Source: Crocinitomicaceae bacterium
GTDB taxonomy: Bacteria > Bacteroidota > Bacteroidia > Flavobacteriales_D > Crocinitomicaceae
Direction: 5' to 3'
Assembly: GCA_003512365.1 (NCBI GenBank)
Contig: DORI01000026.1
Location: forward strand, 1 to 8,462
DNA: 8,462 nucleotides
Part shown: piece by piece, positions 1 through 5,169 of the stretch
How positions within the stretch are numbered: position 1 is the first letter of the stretch
How the letters are laid out: every line of letters starts with the position of its first letter
Notes under the pieces: model-generated
Databases searched by the model: none
Seen by the model: only the letters and a program-made list of their open reading frames with translations
What the model was told of the DNA's origin: nothing
Made by a program: the position numbers and the translations under genes

Positions 1-187
1 TAAGCGAGGGATTAACTACGTTGCTGCTAACGCGGTACAAATCCTTCGAAGCTAGGGGTAATTTGTCGATACAGAATATTACATTATCATTACAAACAGA
101 AACCTTGGTTAAATCAATCCAAATTGTTACTTAACCTGGAAAAACGGTATTTCCCGAGGGTTTATTAATTCGTCCCGTAAATCGAAA
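1..187. other. Left-edge intergenic sequence, nothing recognised
   Basis: I see no credible reading frame, RNA fold or repeat family here. The sequence is AT-rich and joins directly to the tRNA-proximal repeat that starts near 188. It could be the flank of a gene or RNA lying outside the window. Confidence 0.4.
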
Positions 188-262
188 TTATCTAACCTCA
201 AATATCAACCCTTTATTTCGTGTAATCCCAATATTTACAAGGGTCTTAGAGAGGTGTAAAAC

Positions 263-295
263 AAAAAAAAGTCGTCAATAATGGCGACTTTTTTT
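263..295. terminator. Bidirectional rho-independent terminator
   Basis: An A-tract is followed by a GTCGTC / GGCGAC stem (271-276 with 283-288), a short AATAAT-type loop and a run of seven T. The A- and T-tracts allow function on either strand. It corresponds to the terminator behind the real initiator tRNA at the other end of the window. Confidence 0.7.
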
Positions 296-299
296 CTAG

Positions 300-313
300 T
301 AGCGGGAACACGA
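300..313 (-). pseudogene. Remnant of initiator tRNA-Met 3' end
   Basis: Read on the minus strand, these bases give the last part of the T-stem, the acceptor 3' strand (TCCCGCT) and the discriminator A, followed by CTAG. They match the intact tRNA end at 8415-8428 with one change in the acceptor. The sequence 5' of this point (ATATCC and beyond) does not continue as a tRNA, so only the tip is present. It cannot give a functional tRNA. Confidence 0.6.
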
Positions 314-444
314 ATATCCTTCATTTAATTTCGGATGGAAGTAATTGGAGGGCTTAACAAGGAAAAGCTCAGACCGCTTCGCGTTCCTCCATTGTAAATT
401 CCCATTTGCTTTTGAAAGTAAACTTTTAGCGCTTCCGGAAATGC

Positions 445-475
445 AAAAAGCCAGTCAAATTTTGACTGGCTTTTC
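445..475. terminator. Bidirectional terminator inside repeat copy 1
   Basis: GCCAGTCAAA (450-459) pairs with TTTGACTGGC (461-470). The stem is flanked by AAAAA on the left and TTTT on the right. It lies about 150 nt beyond the fic stop codon and would end fic transcripts on the minus strand. Confidence 0.8.
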
Positions 476-478
476 CTT

Positions 479-507
479 GTATAGAGGAGTATCGAATTAT
501 CGAACCT
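479..507. repeat. 29-nt core repeat, copy 1 of 3
   Basis: The core reads GTA(G/T)AGAGGAG followed by TATCGAATTATCGAACCT. It recurs at 2041-2069 and 2867-2895, each time directly after a rho-independent terminator. This copy differs from the other two at one base (T for G near its left end). The sequence beyond the right edge differs in all three copies, so the edge is well defined. Confidence 0.85.
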
Positions 508-529
508 TGACGATATCTCCGATATGTCA
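508..529. repeat. Short palindrome between two repeats
   Basis: TGAC-G-ATATC then TCC then GATAT-GTCA forms a near-perfect inverted repeat with one bulged base. It lies in the 34 nt that separate the 29-nt core from the G-rich 20-mer here. At 2895-2897 those two elements are adjacent. Its role is unknown; it could be an operator or an insertion scar. Confidence 0.5.
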
Positions 530-541
530 AGCCAACGCCTA

Positions 542-561
542 ATTTGGGAGGGGTTGGGGGA
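542..561. repeat. G-rich 20-mer, copy 1
   Basis: The sequence ATTTGGGAGGGGTTGGGGGA is identical to 2897-2916. In both places it follows a 29-nt core repeat and precedes similar sequence (TTG(A/G)ATCG). It has three tight G-tracts. It lies between the fic stop codon and its terminator. Confidence 0.8.
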
Positions 562-626
562 AATTGAATCGGTTATTAAGAAGGTACCTTGATCCGTAAA
601 TGTTCCTGTTCTGGGGGCTTATCCAT

Positions 627-1733
627 TTAGTTGTCTTCCAGAATTTTCAATAGACGTTGGTTTAAATACAATTTTTCTTTTCCAACTTTTATTGATTTCA
701 AAAATCCGTTTTCTTCTAAGGTCATCAAATAATTCCCAACTGTTTTAGGGTTTCCGATATTTTCATCAATCAAATGTTGGCGTTTAGTATAAGGCAAGCG
801 AAATAATATCTCCACCAAATCTTTCGAATAAATTTTGGGGAGTTTTACTTTGATTTCATCTGCCGTCTTTGTCATGGTGTCTACAATTTTATTCAATCGC
901 TCTTTACCTTTGGTTGAAGTTTCTTCTATCATATCTAACATATACAAAATGTAATTTTCCCAGTCGTTGTTTTCGGTTACATCCCGCAAACGCTTGTAAT
1001 AATCCGCTTTGTTTTTTATGATGTATTCACTCAAATAAATTGCTGGTGTATCGAGCAGGCCAGAAAGTTTGAGATACAACAACAATAATATTCTTCCTGT
1101 TCTTCCATTACCGTCAGAAAATGGATGAATTGCTTCAAATTGATAGTGCATTAAAGCCATTTTAATAAGAGGGTCAATTGTTTGAAATCCTTCTTTATCG
1201 ATAGCAGGTTCGTTGATGAACTTTTCTAAGTTTGCCAGCTTCTCACGAATAATAGCTTCACCGATTGGTGGTGTGTAAATTACTTCGCCTTTGGAGTTGC
1301 TTAAGATTGTTCCTGGCGTATTGCGTATAGCAGCCGTATTCTGTTTTATACACTGAACAATACTTATACAAAGGTTTGTTGTGATAAATGGTTTCTTTTT
1401 TATTTCTTCCAACCCAAGCCATAGCGCTTCTTTGTAACTCAATACTTCTTTAGTGGATGAATTTTCCACTTTTTTGTCGGCAACTAATGATTTATAAAGT
1501 TCATCGTTTGTTGTAATAATGTTTTCTACTTCCGAACTTGCTTTTGCTTCTTGCAAATAAATCGTGTCTAAAAACAAGGTCGGATTTGGCAAATTCATCA
1601 AGGTTCCGTTCAGATGAGCCAATGCTCTACCTGCAGAAATGGTTTTGCGTAGAATGCTTTTCGTTTCAATGTCTGCCTTTGGAGGCAGCAACGGTAAGTC
1701 GTTGTATGGTATTTCTCTTTTGAATTTGCTCAT
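627..1733 (-). CDS. fic: Class II Fic family AMP-transferase with C-terminal winged helix
   Basis: The product is a 368-residue cytoplasmic enzyme. Fic proteins transfer AMP, or less often another nucleotide moiety, from a nucleotide to a hydroxyl side chain of a target protein. The catalytic motif HPFSDGNGRTGR is complete at residues 203-214, with catalytic His203. An N-terminal Fic_N-type region (about 10-100) holds SSEVEN at residues 66-71. This fits the inhibitory consensus (S/T)xxxE(G/N), so the protein should be a self-inhibited class II Fic. A flap segment containing TPP lies at about 150-160. Residues about 300-366 look like a winged helix-turn-helix, a tail often seen in this family (Shewanella SO_4266 type). 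The length is normal and no motif residue is missing. The ATG at 1733 gives the full Fic_N region and follows an A-rich leader. The gene is flanked by direct repeats and preceded by an ordered 13-bp motif array. The target is not predictable from sequence. Confidence 0.93.
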   Translation of the reverse strand: MSKFKREIPYNDLPLLPPKADIETKSILRKTISAGRALAHLNGTLMNLPNPTLFLDTIYLQEAKASSEVENIITTNDELYKSLVADKKVENSSTKEVLSYKEALWLGLEEIKKKPFITTNLCISIVQCIKQNTAAIRNTPGTILSNSKGEVIYTPPIGEAIIREKLANLEKFINEPAIDKEGFQTIDPLIKMALMHYQFEAIHPFSDGNGRTGRILLLLYLKLSGLLDTPAIYLSEYIIKNKADYYKRLRDVTENNDWENYILYMLDMIEETSTKGKERLNKIVDTMTKTADEIKVKLPKIYSKDLVEILFRLPYTKRQHLIDENIGNPKTVGNYLMTLEENGFLKSIKVGKEKLYLNQRLLKILEDN

Positions 1734-1749
1734 TTTTCTTAAGTGTAAA

Positions 1750-1832
1750 TTTTACGCTCGTAATTAATACAAGGGTAAAAATAATAAAAAAATACTCTCG
1801 TAGGATAAATACGGGTAATTTTTACTCTTGTT
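1750..1832. promoter_or_regulatory. Putative operator array upstream of fic
   Basis: A 13-bp motif of the form TTTTACNCTYGTA occurs at 1750-1762, 1790-1802 and 1820-1832 on the plus strand and inverted at 1768-1780. A shortened inverted version lies at 1810-1818. The direct copies start 40 and 30 bp apart, close to whole helical turns. A TACCCTTG sequence (1770-1777, minus strand) resembles the Bacteroidota -7 element with one mismatch and lies inside the inverted copy, so a bound regulator would block the promoter. The nearest motif is 17 nt from the fic start codon. The motif is seen directly; binding by a repressor, perhaps the Fic winged helix, is inference. Confidence 0.55.
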
Positions 1833-2007
1833 TGTTTTTTATCTGTTTTGAATAATCATGAATTGTATTAAATGAGAATATGGCTCATTTCACTTCTGAT
1901 GGACTTAAATGGGGGCTTAATAAGGAAATGCTCAGACCACGAAGCGTTCTTCCTTTTTACATTCCCATCTGCTTTTGAAAGTAAACTTTCAGCGCTTCCG
2001 GAAATGC

Positions 2008-2036
2008 AAAAAGCCAGTCAAATTTGACTGGCTTTT
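2008..2036. terminator. Bidirectional terminator inside repeat copy 2
   Basis: GCCAGTCAAATTTGACTGGC (2013-2032) is a perfect 20-nt palindrome bounded by AAAAA and TTTT. It lies about 90 nt past the stop codon of the kinase-like gene and is the likely end of that transcript. Confidence 0.8.
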
Positions 2037-2040
2037 CCTT

Positions 2041-2069
2041 GTAGAGAGGAGTATCGAATTATCGAACCT
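2041..2069. repeat. 29-nt core repeat, copy 2 of 3
   Basis: GTAGAGAGGAG followed by TATCGAATTATCGAACCT, identical over 29 nt to 2867-2895. It directly follows the terminator T-tract, as in the other copies. Confidence 0.85.
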
Positions 2070-2124
2070 AGTTTATATTGGATTGATAAAAATTGAATCA
2101 ATTTACTAACCTGAAAGACTAAAG

Positions 2125-2778
2125 TTAATCTAGGTTTTTAAAATCAATCCAAAAATCATCTGTCAGATAAAATACTGTATCGATAAAATAAAGAAGACCG
2201 TCCTTGGTTAGCACATTTTCATCGTGAAGATCCTCTAGAATCAATCCTAATTCTTGATGGAAATAGTCGTTATTTCTAGTGTTTATGAATCCATTACTAA
2301 GAAGAAATTCGCTAATATGATGAAGATTTGTTGTGGAAGTCACTTCTACAAAGGGTTGTTCAACTATAGCAAATAAATGGCCGTTTTCACGGAGAAAGCC
2401 AATTAATTGATAGGCCGTATCCTCAAAAAAAGTATTGTGCAAGAGCAGGTTATGGAAATAATCTTCCCAAGAATTGTAATAAATAGAATCGTTTAACTTG
2501 AGTACAGTTTTTTGGTCATTTAAGTACACCTTCTGTTCGGCACCTTCGCTAACGTATTTATCGACATCAATATGGTTAATCCAAAATTGAGTTGCAGAAA
2601 TATACGTTTCTAACTCCTGCCTTTCTTGCTCTTTGTAGAACTTTGTTCCTTTAAGCGCTGTGCTTGTTCTCTGGCTTTCTCTAAGGTGGTTGGCGATTGC
2701 TTGGATAACTTTTCCATGCCTAACTTCGCTCTTTCCTGAAATGATTGCATAAAGGTGATTTTTAAATGAATTTGACAT
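2125..2778 (-). CDS. Stand-alone kinase-fold protein, polyvalent-protein type (putative)
   Basis: The product is a 217-residue soluble protein with no signal peptide or membrane segment. Its second half reads as a minimal protein-kinase fold. A degenerate glycine loop (EGAEQKVYL, 78-86) is followed by a VLKL strand with candidate ATP-binding Lys94 and a hinge-like EQP at 140-142. The catalytic loop LEDLHDENVL (181-190) has Asp183 and Asn188 at the spacing of the kinase HxDxxxxN motif. FID with Asp200 stands in for DFG. This pattern resembles the serine/threonine/tyrosine kinase domain found in polyvalent proteins of phages and conjugative elements, where it is usually fused to other domains. 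Here it stands alone. The N-terminal 65 residues are charged and helical-looking with no assigned role. No substrate-binding C-lobe helices follow Asp200 for long, so activity is uncertain. It is transcribed alone between two repeat units. Confidence 0.6.
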   Translation of the reverse strand: MSNSFKNHLYAIISGKSEVRHGKVIQAIANHLRESQRTSTALKGTKFYKEQERQELETYISATQFWINHIDVDKYVSEGAEQKVYLNDQKTVLKLNDSIYYNSWEDYFHNLLLHNTFFEDTAYQLIGFLRENGHLFAIVEQPFVEVTSTTNLHHISEFLLSNGFINTRNNDYFHQELGLILEDLHDENVLTKDGLLYFIDTVFYLTDDFWIDFKNLD

Positions 2779-2783
2779 TCAAT

Positions 2784-2791
2784 CAAAGTTA
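2784..2791 (-). promoter_or_regulatory. Bacteroidota -7 promoter element for the kinase-like gene
   Basis: On the minus strand TAACTTTG is a perfect match to TAnnTTTG and ends only 5 nt before the start codon. If used, the transcript would be leaderless or nearly so. A second, weaker match (TAACTTTT, 2805-2812) lies 21 nt further upstream and would give a leader of about 20 nt. No convincing -33 TTG was found for either. Confidence 0.4.
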
Positions 2792-2832
2792 CGAAAAAAA
2801 CGGAAAAAGTTATAGGGTCAGTTTACGGCATA

Positions 2833-2864
2833 AAAAAACCTAAGCCAAATGACTCAGGTTTTTA
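2833..2864. terminator. Bidirectional terminator upstream of the kinase-like gene
   Basis: AAAACCTAAG (2835-2844) pairs with CTCAGGTTTT (2853-2862) with one A-C mismatch and a short loop. Seven A lie on the left and a T-run on the right. On the minus strand it would stop read-through from the three-gene operon before the kinase-like gene. Confidence 0.7.
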
Positions 2865-2866
2865 TA

Positions 2867-2895
2867 GTAGAGAGGAGTATCGAATTATCGAACCT
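2867..2895. repeat. 29-nt core repeat, copy 3 of 3
   Basis: Identical to 2041-2069. It again follows a terminator directly, but this terminator has a different stem sequence. The 29-nt core is therefore conserved independently of the hairpin and of the rest of the 187-bp module, which is absent here. Confidence 0.85.
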
Positions 2896-2896
2896 G

Positions 2897-2916
2897 ATTT
2901 GGGAGGGGTTGGGGGA
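2897..2916. repeat. G-rich 20-mer, copy 2
   Basis: Identical to 542-561 (ATTTGGGAGGGGTTGGGGGA). Here it abuts the 29-nt core with a single intervening base. Confidence 0.8.
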
Positions 2917-2977
2917 GTTGGATCGACTTGAGTTGGGATATTGAGAAACCTGTAAGGTTATTTATAAAAAAATAAAT

Positions 2978-3108
2978 TAACAGTTTGCGGCTTTGCGAAG
3001 GTAGGGTTTTTACTACCAAACTTTCTTGCGAAGCCGTATGTTCAAATTTACGAAAATCTGTCAAACGGAGAACGTCAGCCCCGCTTGCGCTAAGCCGCTG
3101 TTATGTGC
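2978..3108 (-). other. attC-like imperfect inverted repeat 3' of the secreted-protein operon
   Basis: TAACAG + TTTG + CGGCTTTGCG (2978-2997) pairs with CGCTAAGCCG + CTGTTA (3088-3103), with one mismatch and a 4-nt bulge on one side. A second hairpin lies inside: CGGCTT / AAGCCG around GGTAG / CTACC, 2988-3036. Read on the minus strand the outer ends are ACATAAC and GTTAATT, each one base from the integron core-site consensus (RYYYAAC and GTTRRRY). The 131-bp span and bulged arms also fit attC sites. It starts about 20 nt after the stop codon at 3129. It may instead act as a structured transcript end, since T-rich sequence follows. No integron integrase is visible. Confidence 0.4.
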
Positions 3109-3128
3109 TGCCCTTATTTCCATTCTTG

Positions 3129-5165
3129 TTATTGCTTTATTAGTTTTATTGTTTGTTTTCCGCCTTGATTAAATATTTTTAGAAAATAAATCCCACTAAC
3201 TAAGTCTGAAAAGTCTTGTTTGTCAATATTTTTTCCAGACCAAACTGTTTGCCCTATTGAGTTTGATAGTTGGTAAGTTTCTAATCCTGTAGCATTTACA
3301 ATGTTTATTTTTTCTGAAAATGGATTAGGAAATAATACTAATGAATTATTAATTACTTCTTCAATTCCGGTAACAGTAGCAAATGGGTTTGTCAACCTAT
3401 CTAAAGTTGTTATTACTGTTGGTTTATTAGCTTTATATGCGTGGTCTCTCAAAACATAAATATTATTTCCTTCAAACGTAATTGCTCTTGCAAAAATTCT
3501 TTCTTTCGTTTGGTCGAATTGGTATATAGTATCTATTCCGCCATTAAAGTCCAGTAAGGCAACTACCATATCGTCACTTGCTTGAGTTCCCAAGCTGTTA
3601 TTGTTGGCATTAACAAAATTTCCATTGGTATAAAATAGTACACCGATGCCGTTAGAATATAAAGCGATACTTTCGCCTGATTGCCCTTCAGTTGGTCCTA
3701 ATTGTTTTATCCAAACAATATTTTTCGTTGTTTTATCTATTCGGGCAGCATACACTTGCGGTTTTGTTGGATTTCCGCTGCCGGAACCCATTTGACCAAT
3801 GGTCATTCCTGTAATAAAAATATCTCCACTAATTGGCTCAACCACCAAATCAAATGCTAAATCGTTCTCGTTTGAGCCATATTGTTTACTATTTACTAAA
3901 GTGCAATTAGCAGTAATTTCTGAAATAAATATATCCCCTGAACCAAATGGACTGCCTGTGCTTCCTACTTGTCCTTCTGTATCTCCAAACAATAAAACAT
4001 TGCCATTGGTCAGCGTTCTGCTTGCAAAAACTCTGTCATCCACATTACTGCCAAATTGCAAGGTGTTTGTAATTGTTCCGCTCGTTGAAATCCGAACAGC
4101 AAAGGCTTCTAATCCCTGACCAGAAGAAAATGTTGGGAAATTTCCTTCGGTAAACCCTGTTGCCATTAAAGAACCATCGTTTAAGAAAGAAATCCCATAT
4201 CCATAATCTATTCCATTGCTTGTTCCAAATGCAGTTCTATTTTGCAATATGCCACTACTATTCAATTTTACTACAATAACACTATCTTGATTTTTTAAAG
4301 CTCCTCCACAACTCCCAATACCTGAAATTCCAAAATTAGGGTCTGCGGTTATGGTGCGTAAATATTCATTATCTCCACTCAACCAAGTCCATTGTAATAC
4401 ATCATTTTGATATGATTTAACTACAGTTTTCTTTATAATGTGGTCATACCAACACGTAATGATGTTGTTCCCGAGTGTAACCATTGATTCAGCACCAGTA
4501 AGGTTGGTTGTGCTATCAACTGTAAAATCTAAATTTCCAATAGTACAATTATCAGGGGTATAGTTTACCGTTTGATTAGTACCTCCTGTTGGTGGAATAT
4601 ATTGCCTTATGCCTTCTACTTTTAATTGCCCACCAGAATTTGCTTCAACAATAATATAATAACTCCCTCTTATTGGTGCTCTAAAGTCAATAGAATCGCC
4701 TTGAGTTAAATACCTTCCTTGATAATCAAGTAAGGTTAGTTTTGGGGCAGCTCCTGTATAATTTATGGGTTTAATTTTAAATCTTTCCCCTCGCAGCAGT
4801 TGGTAAATAGGATACATACGAGTGCCATTTGCCATAGGTCTGTTTCCTTCAAATAGCGTAGAGCCTTGTTGATAAACCGGAATTGTATCCTTGAAAATTG
4901 TGGCATTTGATAAGTTTGCGGTAAGGATAATTTGGCTTGACGCCACGTTATAAAAAACCAATCCGTTTGATGTTATAGGTGTGGTAATACTTGCACCTGT
5001 GCCAGAAATTGTCCAAGTAGCCGTTACCCCTGAAGGCAGGTCTATTCTTGAGTATTGCCCGGTAGAATTTGCTAATATGGCAACCGGACCATTGTATAAA
5101 ACAGATTGGGCTAACACTCCGAAAATAGGGAGAAAGAAAATTATAACTGATAATAGTTTCTTCAT
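3129..5165 (-). CDS. Secreted SBBP-like propeller protein with T9SS sorting domain
   Basis: This 678-residue protein is exported by Sec and then by the type IX secretion system. Residues 1-19 are a signal peptide ending VLA before Gln20. Residues about 20-100 look like an Ig-like or PKD-like beta domain. The centre (about 270-590) holds repeats of the type FGSN.(D/E)ND/DR followed by a strand and GxTxG, as in seven-bladed SBBP beta-propellers. The type A C-terminal sorting domain covers about 612-678, starting FPNPFSEKINI and ending with Lys-rich IKLIKQ. Such tails are removed when the protein is anchored to surface lipopolysaccharide or released. The gene is third in the operon, 4 nt after the gene upstream. 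Its tail is nearly identical in DNA to that of the first gene, while the bodies differ. There is no catalytic motif, so an adhesive or binding role is plausible but not shown. Confidence 0.85.
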   Translation of the reverse strand: MKKLLSVIIFFLPIFGVLAQSVLYNGPVAILANSTGQYSRIDLPSGVTATWTISGTGASITTPITSNGLVFYNVASSQIILTANLSNATIFKDTIPVYQQGSTLFEGNRPMANGTRMYPIYQLLRGERFKIKPINYTGAAPKLTLLDYQGRYLTQGDSIDFRAPIRGSYYIIVEANSGGQLKVEGIRQYIPPTGGTNQTVNYTPDNCTIGNLDFTVDSTTNLTGAESMVTLGNNIITCWYDHIIKKTVVKSYQNDVLQWTWLSGDNEYLRTITADPNFGISGIGSCGGALKNQDSVIVVKLNSSGILQNRTAFGTSNGIDYGYGISFLNDGSLMATGFTEGNFPTFSSGQGLEAFAVRISTSGTITNTLQFGSNVDDRVFASRTLTNGNVLLFGDTEGQVGSTGSPFGSGDIFISEITANCTLVNSKQYGSNENDLAFDLVVEPISGDIFITGMTIGQMGSGSGNPTKPQVYAARIDKTTKNIVWIKQLGPTEGQSGESIALYSNGIGVLFYTNGNFVNANNNSLGTQASDDMVVALLDFNGGIDTIYQFDQTKERIFARAITFEGNNIYVLRDHAYKANKPTVITTLDRLTNPFATVTGIEEVINNSLVLFPNPFSEKINIVNATGLETYQLSNSIGQTVWSGKNIDKQDFSDLVSGIYFLKIFNQGGKQTIKLIKQ
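3241..3328 (-). repeat. Sorting-domain DNA repeat, copy in third operon gene
   Basis: These 88 bp encode most of the first half of the T9SS sorting domain and match 6696-6783 at 85 of 88 positions. Weaker similarity continues to about 3206 (6661 in the other copy). Identity stops one base to the right, at the FPNP motif. The flanking coding sequences are unrelated, which points to recent gene conversion or transfer of the tail. Confidence 0.85.
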
Positions 5166-5169
5166 GACT

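Larger units (their letters stand above)
188..313. repeat. Left copy of tRNA-proximal direct repeat
   Basis: This stretch matches 8302-8428 in the same orientation. The best-conserved part is the run around 218-262 (TGTAATCCCA, then ATTTACAAGGGTCTT, then GAGGTGTAAAAC). It is followed in both copies by an A-tract, a GTCG...CGAC hairpin and a T-tract. The repeat ends in AGCGGG(A/G)ACACGA, which in the right copy is the 3' tip of the initiator tRNA gene. Identity is high but not perfect and falls off to the left. No transposase or terminal inverted repeats accompany it. It may mark a tRNA-linked insertion boundary or a decayed duplication of the tRNA locus. Confidence 0.75.
321..507. repeat. 187-bp intergenic repeat module, copy 1
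   Basis: This module is directly repeated at 1885-2069, on the other side of fic. The best-conserved block starts at TGCTTTTGAAAGTAAACTTT and runs through a palindromic terminator to the sharp right edge ATCGAACCT. Near its ends the module carries inverted sequences: ACAAGGAAAAGC at about 358-369 and its complement GCTTTTCCTTGT at 469-480. A weak reading frame on the plus strand (345-542) is a by-product of this repeat and is not annotated as a gene. The function is unknown; it may be a non-autonomous repeat or a transcript-end module. Confidence 0.8.
1885..2069. repeat. 187-bp intergenic repeat module, copy 2
   Basis: This is the second copy of the module at 321-507 in the same orientation. 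It starts with TCATTT and ends at ATCGAACCT. Identity is patchy in the first 80 bases and near complete from TGCTTTTGAAAGTAAACTTT onward. It lies upstream of fic and downstream of the kinase-like gene, so it separates the two transcription units. Confidence 0.8.

Noticed and set aside
479..507. 29-nt core as a true tRNA 3' end
   Set aside because: It contains TTCGATA twice on the minus strand, but neither can be closed by a 5-bp T-stem and no anticodon arm follows, so it is not called a tRNA or tRNA pseudogene.
345..542. Plus-strand 65-codon open frame
   Set aside because: It lies almost wholly inside the 187-bp repeat, spans a perfect terminator hairpin and the 29-nt core, and has no supporting start context.
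627..2778. Fic and kinase-like gene as a toxin-antitoxin operon
   Set aside because: A terminator and a 187-bp repeat separate them, and each has its own upstream region. Fic already carries its own inhibitory motif, so a separate antitoxin is not needed.
321..2895. CRISPR array or transposon ends for the repeated elements
   Set aside because: Only two or three copies are present, with spacing of hundreds to more than a thousand bases. There is no regular spacer length, cas gene, transposase or target-site duplication.
3799..4119. Plus-strand 106-codon open frame inside the large secreted-protein gene
   Set aside because: It is antisense to a well-supported coding region with clear domain structure and has no features of its own.
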